A program made the position numbers and the translations under genes. From Flaccisagitta enflata (Eukaryota; Chaetognatha; Sagittoidea; Aphragmophora), in the NCBI GenBank assembly GCA_965153355.1, contig OZ231127.1, forward strand, positions 95,790,001-95,854,000: a stretch of 64,000 nucleotides of DNA. The letters are read 5' to 3'. Positions 33,757 through 44,621 of the stretch are shown in pieces (positions within the stretch are counted from its first letter, which is position 1; each line of letters opens with the position of its first letter). Below the pieces are notes generated by a model. The model worked only from the letters and a program-made list of their open reading frames with translations, had not been told where the DNA came from and did not search any database.

Positions 33757-36396
33757 GAGGCCTATCTACAACAGACTGGGCCGTAGGACCCTTATGAAGG
33801 CAGATCGGCTACCAACAGCAGGGACTGGCTTCATTCATCATAACAACAAGATTTGCCAAGTTTTATGACCATATGATCGATTTTACTCACGGCCGCCACC
33901 CCCCTAAAATCCCAGCATGAGGGTTGTTGTGGTAAAAATTCCAACTTTGGGCCACTTTGACCTCAAAATTAGGCCCCTTTGAATTTAAATTTTGACCTAA
34001 AATCCATGAGATTATAAAACTAGAGCTCAAGAGCTAACTAGTGGTGCAATCCGCATGTTTTTATCTTAATTTGTTGATATTTTAGAGCATTTCAAAGATG
34101 AAAGGGTATGAGGGTCAAATTGCATCCTATTTTCAGTGGCAATTTTGACATTTTTCACAGATTTGAACATATTTTGGCTTAAGATAGACCAATCTGCATG
34201 AAATTGGTGATCAAATTGAAGAGTTTTCGCTGCTCTAGCTGATGGTAAAAAAGATTTTGATCGATTTTGACCTCAATTTTTTTTATTGACTATAGAAGTA
34301 GGTGTAAAAAAGTCGATTTTCTTGAAAATTGAGCAATTTTGGACAAAAAATAAGACCACTTCCATTTTTAAAAAAGAATTAAAATCCATGAGCAAAACTG
34401 CTCAAGAGCTAACTAGTGGTGCAATCGGCATGTCAATATGTTTTTGCATTTAGATTTTACAGAACTTTAAAGATCAAAGGGTATGTCAAAATGTCCATTT
34501 ATGGTCACTTTGGCCGTTTTGGCCTCAATATGGGGTCTCTTTGCTGTAGAAATGGGTAAAAAAATCTGTGAGATTATAAAACTAGAGCTCAAGAGCTAAC
34601 CAGTAGTGCAATCTGCATGTTTTTATCTTTATTCGTTAAGATTTTAGAGCATTTCAAAGATGAAAGGGTAGGAAGGTCAAATTGCAGCTTAATTGATTTC
34701 AATGGCGATTATGACACTTTTTACTAATTTCAATATTTCTCGGCTTTGGATGAACCAATCTGCATGAAATTGGTGGCCAAACTGAAGAGTTTTTGCTGCT
34801 CTAGCAGATGATAAAAGATTTTTGATCGATGTGCCCCCCAATTTTTTTCAATGACCAAAAGCAAAGTGGCCCAATTTTGAGCCCAAAATGACAGAAATTA
34901 CCAAAACTTTCATTTTATCATACCCACTGTTCTTCGAAGCTCTAATAAATCTATATGCTTCAACATATTGAGATGCCAATTGCACCATTGGTTAGCTCTT
35001 AAGCTGTAGTTTGATTTGCTCAGGAATTTCTTGTCTTTTTCTAGCTCGGAAGCACCAAAATTTTGTGACAAAAGTAGCCAAATGGGCAAAAAAATACTCT
35101 TTTTAGCACCTGCTTCTACAGTCTCCAAAACATTCTGAGGGTCATATCGATCTAAAATTTTACCAGAATCAGTTAGAGCATCAAAAAATCTTCAATTTGG
35201 TCACCAATTTTATCCATATTTGTCCATCCAAAGCCGAGATATATCAAAAAATGTAAAAATTGTCAAATTTGACCCCCAAGTTTATCCAGTAAAATAACCC
35301 TCATACCCTTCCATCTTTGAAATGCTCTTAAACTCAAACGAAAAATGATAGCAACATGCGGTTTGCACCACTGGTTAGCTCTTGAGCTCTAGTTTTATAA
35401 TCTCACAGATTTTTCTATCGATTTCTGCGGCAAAGTGAACCCAAATTGAGGTCAAAATGGACAAAGTGACCATAAATGGTCATTTTAACATACCCTTTGA
35501 TCTTTGAAGTTCTGTAAAATCTAAATGCAAAAACATATTGACAAGCCGATTGCACCACTAGTTAGCTCTTGAGCAGCTCTTTATTTTGCTCATGGATTTT
35601 AAGTCTTTTTTAAAAATGGAAGTGGTCTTATTTTTTGTCCAAAATTGCCCAATTTTCAAGAAAATCGACTTTTTTACACCTGCTTCTACAGTCAATAAAA
35701 AAAAATTGAGGGCAAAATCGATCAAAAATTTTTTTACCATCAGCTAAAGCAGCAAAAACTCTTCAATTTGATCACCAATTTCATGCAGATTGGTCCATCC
35801 AAAGCCAAAATATGTTCAAATCTGTGAAAAATGTCAAAATTGCCACTGAAAACAGGATGCAATTTGACCCTCATACCCTTTCATCTTTGAAATGCTCTCA
35901 AATCTCAACAAATTAAGATAAAAACATGCGGATTGCACCACTAGTTAGCTCTTGAGCTCTAGTTTTATAATCTCATGGATTTTAGGTCAAAATTCAAATT
36001 CGAAGGGGCCTAATTTTGAGGCCAAAGTGACCCAAAGTAGGAATTCTTACCACAACAACCCTCATGCTGGGATTTTAGGGGGGGGGGGTGGCGGCCATGA
36101 GTAAAATCGATCATATGGTCATGAAACTTGGTAAATCTTGTTGTTATGATGAATGAAGCCAGTCCCTGCTGTTGGTAGCCGATCTGCCTTCATAAGGGTC
36201 CTTCGGCCCAGTCTGATCTACAAGCAAAATCAATTTGGACTTGATCTAGTCAGAACGTCATCAATGCTGTAGTTGTATAGAATTATCATGGTAGAAATTT
36301 CTTTCACAACTACAGCAATCAATTCTATAGAACTACATCATTGATGACGTTCTGACAAGATCAAGTCCAAATTAACTATGCAATTAGATAGGCCTC
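33757..36396. repeat. 2.6-kb imperfect palindrome (family E foldback)
   Basis: Outer ends 'agaggcctatcta' (33757) and 'tagataggcctct' (36385-36396) pair, followed inward by 'cagactgggcc', 'gacccttatgaaggcagatc' and 'ggctaccaacagcagggact', which all reappear inverted at 36150-36215. The arms of about 1.2 kb stay complementary to an apex near 35.0-35.1 kb. Within each arm a module of about 550 bp recurs, marked by 'gagctcaagagctaac' and 'agtggtgcaatc(c/g)gcatgt'. No long reading frame is present. Fragments of the same material occur at 61.9-63.3 kb. Confidence 0.85.
36232..36373. mobile_element. 142-bp foldback MITE nested in the palindrome edge
   Basis: Ends 'aatttggacttgatctagtc' and 'gacaagatcaagtccaaatt' with inverted 'agaacgtcatcaatg' inside. 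It interrupts the pairing of the outermost palindrome arm. Confidence 0.75.
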
Positions 36397-36419
36397 TAAA
36401 TATGCTTGGAGAACAATTC

Positions 36420-36729
36420 TTAGTCGCGTGTACACGACTCTATGACCCACTCTGTCCGTCGGTCGGTTGGTTGGTCTGTCTGTAGGTCGGTCACGTTTAG
36501 CATTTTTTTTTGTCATTTTACGCCATTTTAAGGTATTTTAAGTTATTTCAAGACAATTTATTTTTAGTCTTTTAGTCTTTTAGTCTTTTAGTCTTTTAGT
36601 CTTTAAGTCTTTTAGTCTTTTAGTCTTTTAGTCTTTTAGTCTTTTAGTCTTTTAGTCTTTTAGTCTTTTAGTCTTTTAATCTTATGATCTTAACAACCGC
36701 ACGCGACTGTAAGGTGTTGGCCTTGTTTT
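36420..36729 (+). mobile_element. Family A variant with (TAGTCTTTT)n core
   Basis: 'ttagtcgcgtgtacacgactc' start, (GTCG/GTTG)n, then a 9-bp TAGTCTTTT array at 36566-36680, and end 'cgcacgcgactgtaaggtgt' and 'tggccttgtt'. Confidence 0.8.
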
Positions 36730-37619
<890 letters not shown>

Positions 37620-37732
37620 TTGGTACACGCTCGTAGGTTACCAGGGAATTTATTAGTTTGCAAATGGAAATTTGCTGAGAGAGAAACGGATCTTCTTGCG
37701 CCATCTTCTAGGCTGCTTTTCTAGTTATTCTT

Positions 37733-38525
37733 TTTGTCTCTATCTTCTTCTCATTTGCCTTTATTATTCATGTCTCTATCTCTTTCTCTTTTGCCTTTAT
37801 TATTCATGTCTCTATCTCTTTCTCTTTTGCCTTTATTTTTCATGTCTCTATCTCTTTCTCTTTTGCCTTTATTTTTCATGTCTCTATCTCTTTCTCTTTT
37901 GCCTTTATTCTTCATGTCTCTATCTCTTTCTCTTTTGCCTTTATTTTTCATGTCTCTATCTCTTTCTCTTTTGCCTATTCTTCTTCATGTCTCTATCTCT
38001 TTCTCTGCTTTATTCTTCATGTCTCTATCTCTTTCTCTTTTGCCTTTATTTTTCATGTCTCTATCTCTTTCTCTTTTGCCTTTATTCTTCATGTCTCTAT
38101 CTCTTTCTCTTTTGCCTTTATTCTTCATGTCTCTATCTCTTTCTCTTTTGCCTTTATTCTTCATGTCTCTATCTCTTTCTCTTTTGCCTTTATTCTTCAT
38201 GTCTCTATCTCTTTCTCTTTTGCCTTTATTTTTCATGTCTCTATCTCTTTCTCTTTTGCCTTTATTCTTCATGTCTCTATCTCTTTCTCTTTTGCCTTTA
38301 TTTTTCATGTCTCTATCTCTTTCTCTTTTGCCTTATCTCTTTCTCTTTTGCCTTTATTCTTCATATCTCTATCTCTTTCTCTTTTTTCTTTATTCTTCAT
38401 GTCTCTATCTCTTTCTCTTTTGCCTTTATTCTTCATGTCTCTATCGCTTTCTCTTTTGCCGCTATTCTTTATGTCTCTATCTTTTTCTCATTTGCCTTTG
38501 TTCTTCATGTCTCTATCTCTGTCTC
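37733..38525. repeat. 36-bp minisatellite
   Basis: About 21 units of 36 bp ('tttattcttcatgtctctat' then 'ctctttctcttttgcc'). The period is a multiple of three, so frames of up to 299 aa remain open. I call it non-coding. Confidence 0.95.
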
Positions 38526-38544
38526 TCTCACGCCATCTAGATCG

Positions 38545-39191
38545 CAGATGGGGAAGGAGGAGGAGGAGTAGGAAGAGGAAGGGGAAGAGAAGGAAGAGGA
38601 AGGGGAAGAGGAAGAGGAAGAGGAAGAGGAAGAGGAAGGGGAAGAGGAAGAGAAAGAGGAAGAGGAAGGGGAAGAGGAAGAGTGGTGATTGAAGCGGAAC
38701 AGGAGGAAGTGAAAGAGGGGAATAGAGAGGAGAAAGAGGAGGAAGAGGAAGAAGACAATGAGTAGAGGGCCCCCCCCCCAAAAAAAAAAAAAAAGAAAAA
38801 AAAGCTCTTTTTACACCAGAAAACCAGGTTGGTTGGAAAATATGGATTGGAATATCTTGATGTTTGCACAAGACAAAACCGTCGGGTGCAGGAAAGGGAG
38901 AGAAAAATATGAAAGGGATAAAGGAAAGGAGGAAGGAGAGAGGAAGAAGAGGAGGAAGGAGGGAGGAGGGAGGAAGAAGAGGAGGAAGGAAGAGGGAGGA
39001 GCGAGAGATGGAGGGAAAAGAGGAGGGAGAGGAAGAAAAGAAAAGAGGAGAAATATGAAAGGGAAGAAAATAGTTTGTAGAAGAGGCAAAAGAAGAAGGG
39101 AAAAAGGAAAACAGGTTGAATACAAGGAGCAAAATTGAAAAAAATAACCAACGTGAAAAAAAAAAGGCGTGATACAGAAGACGTACAAGCA

Positions 39192-39228
<37 letters not shown>

Positions 39229-39610
39229 CCGTGAAAGACCCAGTATATAGATCAGCAAAGAAACCAAGAGGCCAAATTAGAGGGTGAATAAGCGATAAAG
39301 ACAGTGAGAGGCCAAAAAGGATAAGAGAGGGACAAATAAAGTGAGACGCCAAAAGAAAGACGCAGAGAAAGAGACAGAGGCAGAGACCGAAACAGGATGA
39401 GCGACCGAGAGAGAGAGAGACAGACAGAGACACAAACAGACAGAGGCAGAGAGGAGAGACAGACACAGACATAGAATGAGAGGCCGAGAAACAGACAGAC
39501 ACAAACACAGACACATGAGGCGGAGACAGAGACAGAGACAGGCACATAATCAGAGGCCGGGAGGGAGAAAGACACAGACACAAACAGAGGGGACAGAGAC
39601 AGCATGAGAA
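38545..39610. repeat. Purine-rich low-complexity DNA
   Basis: gaagaggaag hexamers to about 38690, a C/A homopolymer junction near 38770, aggaggaag runs at 38930-39060, (GA)n at 39197-39227, and gagacagagaca units at 39350-39605. The 260-365-aa minus frames are translations of this. Confidence 0.85.
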
Positions 39611-39860
39611 TGTTTTGGTGTGAAAGAAAATCACACCAAAAGACCTCTGAGGGCCTGTTTAAAGTGTTGAATGGTTGAGCGAGCCAGGTTTTCTGCTCTT
39701 CTTCTTCATCCTCTTCCTCCTCCTCTTCTTCCACCTCCTCCTCCTCCTCATCCTCCTTCTCCTTCTCCATAGACCTGACTTTCCCACAAGTACAATGAGT
39801 TAAATGGTACCTGGGAATATTAAAAGAAGAAAATGGGACCGATTAGGTGTCAGCAAGGAA

Positions 39861-40022
<162 letters not shown>

Positions 40023-40216
40023 GATCAGAGAATAAGAGGATAAAGGAATTAAGGTTTTCATCAGAAAGACATGGAAAGAGATGAAGATAAGTTATGCCCG
40101 AATCCCTGAGTAGTGATTAACCTGAATCTTTCATAAGACATCGTCACCTTACAAGGAAAGAAAGCCTATTTCTCTCTTTCTCGTCATTATCATTCCATGC
40201 TTTTATCTTTTCATCC

Positions 40217-40326
40217 ACAGCTAACACCCCGCATTAACAGGCCCATATGTAAGAGAAACCCGCCTATAACGGATGAAATTGGTTAGTCCCTCGACCAACG
40301 ACCTCCGTTACTGCAGGGCTGTACTG
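40217..40326. mobile_element. Tigger-like MITE remnant
   Basis: 'cagctaacaccccgcattaa' and 'ccgttactgcagggctgtactg' are loosely inverted, with 'cccgcctataacggatgaaa' inside, which resembles the interior of the 10.35-kb MITE. Confidence 0.45.
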
Positions 40327-40588
40327 CCACGATGTTGTTTGGCCTCGCAAGGCTTCCGACGCGACTTTCCCAAGTGGTGATGTGGAAGCGGAAGCGGAAG
40401 CGGAAGTGGGTGCAAATGGCACTTTCTCACTGGAAGTCCCTCGACCAACGACCTCCGTTACTGCAGGGCTGTACTGCCACGATGTTGTTTGGCCTCGCAA
40501 GGCTTCCGACGCGACTTTCCCAAGTGGTGATGTGGAAGCGGAAGCGGAAGCGGAAGTGGGTGCAAATGGCACTTTCTCACTGGAAGTG
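40285..40588. repeat. 150-bp tandem duplication
   Basis: Two copies (from 40285 and 40435) with no difference that I can see. Each runs from 'agtccctcgaccaacgacct' to 'gcactttctcactggaa' and includes a short GGAAGC array. The identity implies a recent event. Confidence 0.9.
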
Positions 40589-40589
40589 A

Positions 40590-40810
40590 AAGCAGAAGCA
40601 GAAACGGTTTTCAGAATTTCAGTAGAAGTGGAAGCGGAAGCGGAAGCGGAAGCGGTTTTAAAAATTTTGGTGGCAGCGGAAGCAGAAGCGGAAATGTAAA
40701 ATTCAATGGAAGTGGAAGCGGAAGTGGAAGCGGAAGCGGAAGCGGAGGCAGAAGCAGATACAGTGAATGTGGAAGCAGAAGCGCTGAAAGCTTCTGCTTC
40801 TACTTTGACA
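40590..40810. repeat. GGAAGC hexamer array
   Basis: 'ggaagcggaagc' units with interspersed 'ttttaaaaattt' and 'caatggaagt' phrases. A similar array lies at 47870-48135. Confidence 0.85.
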
Positions 40811-40963
40811 TTTTATCAGGCTTGAGGAATTGTAATACCACTAGGATAAAAAAAAAAGACGCACCCATCTATAAATTGATAAAACAGATACAGAAAATAA
40901 TTCGGTACAATTGTATGATCATCTGTGATCTTTTGTTTTCAAGACTTTTTAAGCGCTGTTTTA

Positions 40964-41070
40964 AATTAGGGTTAGGGGTGGGTTTAGGGTTAGGGTTAAG
41001 GTTGGGGATAGTTTTAAGGTTAGGGTTAGGGACAGGGTTAGCTTTAGGGCTAAGGGTTAGCTGGGTTTAG
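40964..41070. repeat. Degenerate (TTAGGG)n, interstitial telomere-like
   Basis: About 16 units of ttaggg with ttaagg, ttgggg and tttagg variants. Confidence 0.75.
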
Positions 41071-41074
41071 TGTA

Positions 41075-41690
41075 TTATGGCCCAAAGCTATTCGAATTAA
41101 ATTCGCTCTGGCGGAGGATTTGGAAATAAAAACAAAATCGTGCAGGGAATCATTCATTTTGTCCAATAATTCTGACTATTTTTGAGAAAGACATTTTGAA
41201 AGATTTTCAAAAAATCTTTCATTCTAGACCAATCTCAGATCTGTATCTCAAATGGTTTAGGATCTAGAGCTCTGCAAAGAGAAGCACTATTTGGCTAAAA
41301 TGCAATTTTTTCACAGGGATTGCGAAACTGAAATAGGCAACGTTTTTACTCAAACTGATGCCATTCTTAAATGAAAAAAGATAGCAATACCAGATTGGCG
41401 CCAAATGAAAGTACTTTCAAAGGGCTTAAAAATGATCTAAGATTTTTTATAGTTTTTTTAAAGATTTATTGGCTAAATTTATCATTTAAAGTGCATCTTT
41501 TTTTTTTGTTCGCATAGTAGGATTAAGATATTCTTGTCTCTTGGGTTTTCCTGATATATGCAACTAATTTTGTAATTTTCAGTATACAAAACAATGCAAT
41601 ATTAAAAGAAACAGTAGGGAAAAAAATCATGGAAGAGTCAAAATAAGGTCAACAAATCTTAGTGCGTGATAATAAAAGTAAGGGACTTAA
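41075..41690. other. Decayed family F-like sequence
   Basis: Contains 'aatctttcattctagaccaa', 'tctcagatctgtatctcaaa' and 'ttgaaagattttc' phrases resembling the interior of the 18.9- and 53.8-kb MITEs and of 58.4-58.7 kb. Clear ends are absent. Confidence 0.4.
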
Positions 41691-41935
41691 GGTAAGAGTT
41701 AATAAAGGTAATAAAGGTAATAAAGATGATTAAAGTAATAAAGGTAATAAATGTATTAATGGAAGAGGCAATAAAGGTAAAAATACCTAAAGTACTCTTA
41801 AGTAAACCAAAGTACCCTAAAGTACCCTAAAGTACCTTTAAACTAAAGATTTAGGCTTTATTGCAACAAAATTACCGATTGACCGACAGACTGACATAGC
41901 AGCTTCTTGAGTTGGGTTTACGCGACTAAAAAAAA
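41690..41935 (-). mobile_element. Family A variant, degenerate
   Basis: 'aataaaggtaataaagg' and 'agtaccctaaagtacc' short tandems, then 'gaccgacagactgacatagc' and 'gggtttacgcgactaaaaa', the hairpin-proximal end of a minus-oriented copy. Confidence 0.5.
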
Positions 41936-42158
41936 AATCAATTAAGGGAATAAGTATTTAGGATTGTGAGAACAGAATATGTAAAAGTGATAGATAAAGA
42001 AGAAGGAGAAAAAAAAGATAAGAATTAAGTGAAAGTGAAAGTGAGTAAAAGATAAAGAAAAGAGGAAGAAGATATTGTGTGAGTTTGATTTTAATAATGA
42101 TTCATCTGAATTTGACTGTTTGGATAATAAGCAATTTTTAAGTTTTTTTTTATAGGGA

Positions 42159-42165
42159 TATTGTA
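42159..42165. other. Left target-site duplication (tattgta)
   Basis: Seven bases adjoining the left direct repeat recur at 47616-47622 adjoining the right one, each one base away from the GAGTG/CACTC end. Over 9 bp the two flanks read atattgtat and gtattgtac, 7 of 9 identical. Confidence 0.65.
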
Positions 42166-42166
42166 T

Positions 42167-42739
42167 GAGTGCTTATACCCCCCCAAATTGCCGCCGATTG
42201 ACAAAACGGCGCTCAAGTGCTTTTTTGTCTACTAAGTTGCCGCTCAAAAAATTCTGTATCAGTCCTGACATCTACAGGAGACATTGGGGCATGTGTGACA
42301 ACAAAAGATCATGCCTGAAAGCATGTCTGAGCTGGCGTAAGAGCTTGCTTTGTTTACAAACAACAACAAACGACTATGTTCCTATCAACGATCGTTCATT
42401 TACTGAAAGAGAACAAACGCAATGATTTCAGATTTTCTCTCAGGATCACTTGGCCCTATAGTGGAGGGGTTGTAGGTGTAGGATTTGAGGCTTAACATCA
42501 ATTGCATGTGTGTTAAAAAAAAATAATAAGTCAGGTTGTCAAAATCGATTAATATAGAAATTTAGCTAAATATGTAGATAAAGGGATGGGAATCGCCCTT
42601 TTTGTTTTATTTCTGGTGAAAAAAGGGTGTCTTAGGTGTCTGTATCCCAAGGATCAGGTATGTGATCCAATGCTAAGTGAGGATTTTAAGCAACGGCGAC
42701 TTAAATGTTGAAAATGAGCTTTAGTAGGGTCATTCACTC
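42167..42739 (+). repeat. Left 573-bp terminal direct repeat
   Basis: Identical by eye, including a 7-C run and a 9-A run, to 47042-47614. The ends GAGTGCTTATACCC and, on the reverse strand, GAGTGAATGACCC are loosely inverted, so each repeat is itself MITE-like. An 86-codon frame crosses its left part, and its start codon uses the flanking bases. I do not call it a gene. As the sequence upstream of the endonuclease, it probably carries that gene's promoter. Confidence 0.9.
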
Positions 42740-42882
42740 CTTAAAGGGGAAAGGTCAAGATTGAACTTTTTTTTTTTTTTTGTTCAGTAGGGTGCTTCAC
42801 ATTGACTAAAAGTATTCTCTATTGGTTTTTTAAATTTTTATGCATTTTTTTCCATTTCAGGTAGTAATTTCCTTTAAAAACA

Positions 42883-43490
42883 ATGCAGCGATTGTTGAAA
42901 ATCGAGTTGACTGATTCAGAAAAAGCTTATTTGAAAGAGAGATCTCAGAGTGGAGTTTGTAACTCAAAAGGCGGCCATGAATGTTATCTCGGTCTGATTT
43001 TTTCCAAAAAAATTTGGAAATTTGGTGAATATCACTATAGATAACGGTGAAAAGGATAATTTTTAAAGTTGAAAAAAGCAAAAGGTGTGTTAATCTTATG
43101 TTATATTTGAAATAAGATGCAAATCATAAAGTTATCTCTTATTTTAACTAAGACTATTTACTTAGCCTTTATTTCTATGTGAAACAAATCCATCAAATTT
43201 TTTTTGAAAAAATCAAAGGCTATGAAAATCAAAGTTATCGATCCATTGGTCTTACGATTCGAGGGGAGAAAATTTTTGTCAAACATCACTGCCTCAATTT
43301 TTGGATTGAAAAAGACTTCCCATCTGACTTTAATCTGAACTTAGACATTTCTCATCTTTGCCATTTACGCTCTTGCGTGAAAATTTGTCATCTTCATCAA
43401 GAAGCGAGAATTGTCAACAATTCTAGAAAAAAATGTTTTGCTCAGATGCTCTGCGTGGGTCACGAATCTGCACCAGATTGTGTGTTTTGA
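42883..43490 (+). CDS. I-PpoI-like His-Cys box endonuclease (two exons)
   Basis: Read as join(42883..43024, 43219..43490), 137 residues. Exon 1 begins MQRLLKIELTDSEKAY from an ATG. Unspliced it stops at 43044, and the exon 2 frame has no ATG of its own. The 194-nt GT..AG intron joins them in phase at Gly48. Exon 2 holds 'DISHLCH', 'SCVKICHL', 'NNSRKKC' and 'CVGHESAPDC'. From what I know of I-PpoI (catalytic His98 and Asn119; zinc ligands Cys100, Cys105, His110, Cys125), the equivalents here are His93, Asn114, Cys95, Cys100, His105 and Cys120, all with one constant offset of five. A second zinc site would use Cys120, Cys126, His129 and Cys135. All key residues are present, so a working nuclease is plausible. 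It starts 144 bp inside the left terminal repeat and converges on the transposase gene. Confidence 0.8.
43025..43218 (+). other. Intron of the endonuclease gene
   Basis: 194 nt, GTGAAT at the donor and 'aaaaaatcaaag' at the acceptor. The acceptor context resembles that of the transposase intron ('catcaaaatcaaaag'). Confidence 0.65.
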
Positions 43491-43835
43491 GAGTCTTCCC
43501 CTAACTTTTATCCGATTCATTCATTCATCTATTCATTTCAAAATGTTCAGTCGAGAGTTTTTCGAGGATTTGCAGATTGAGACACCCTAGTCATCTTTTG
43601 AACATTCCTAACGCAGCTAGCTCGCACTGATGTCACCGCAATTGTACGTAACTGGCGATTTATCCCGTCCTTTCTGTGATCGTATCCTTCAACATCCAAA
43701 CCAACGCTGATTATCTTGTGACATCATCCAATCCCCAATCTAAACAGGTGAATTTTTAACAGCTAGCTGAGAGCTTACTACTGAGTGACTGATGGCTAGC
43801 TCAATGAATGAGTTGAATAAGTGTATGAATAAATG

Positions 43836-43891
<56 letters not shown>

Positions 43892-44621
43892 CATTTTGAA
43901 TGTAGTACCTGGGCAACTCTTTAGTCTTTCATAGTAATAATCATCCAATTGCAATCATTGTAGTAACAAGCTTGCCACATTAGCTAAATAGTCCCTGAAT
44001 AGATGAAACTTTTATAAGAATCCCTACACGCTAGCTATATGAGCATATTACAGCAATCTGAGCTCATTTCAGCTTTTTACCATTTTCGTTGGTTTCATCT
44101 TGCATCATTTTTGCATCAAGCATTCCAAACTCTCCATATAAGCGAGATATTTCAAAGGTCCCTAAATGGATGAAACTGTCATGAGAATCCCTACACACTA
44201 GCTAATTAAAGTTAATTTTGCAATTTGAGCTTGTTTCAGCTATTTACCATTTTCATCATTCAGATAGATTGCGCAGAAGAATATCTTGCAATATTATGCA
44301 TCAAGCATTCCAAAGTCTTTGCAACTGACTCATCCCACGGTCCTTTACTCGTTCAATTCGCCATTCGAATCCCTCTCTACACAGGTGAAATGTGAGGTTT
44401 TGACACGCTTAACAGTGAAAAAAGTGAACCTCATGGATAATGGAATCAAGAAAACATTTTGCTATCTAACTGTACCCTGGGCAGGCTCCAGTGTTTCCAA
44501 TAAATACTCTGCTTTGCAATAGCTGCCTTCTTTCTCTTCTGGTTGACTTTGACTAGCTTTCACAGCTGCAACGCCCCTTCTCCGCATCTTGTACACCTAT
44601 CATTAACATTATTCTGGTTAA
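43491..44621. other. Interior of the transposon between the convergent genes
   Basis: Non-coding. Holds AATAAA at 43828-43833 (possible endonuclease poly(A) signal), an (AATC)n run at 43834-43890, and a 168-bp imperfect tandem duplication (from 43991 and from 44159; 'gtccct(g/a)aat(a/g)gatgaaac' through 'catcaagcattccaaa'). A 78-codon frame at 44286-44522 overlaps the duplication and has no recognised domain. Confidence 0.6.

Noticed and set aside
37672-38571. 299-aa Cys/Leu/Phe repeat protein
   Set aside because: 36-bp minisatellite whose period is a multiple of three; two other frames stay open as well.
38537-39634. 365-aa minus-strand frame
   Set aside because: Built from GA-rich low-complexity DNA; no non-repetitive stretch suggests a gene.
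42165-42425. 86-codon frame in the left terminal repeat
   Set aside because: Its ATG is formed with the flanking target sequence, and the right copy lacks that start; no domain is recognised.
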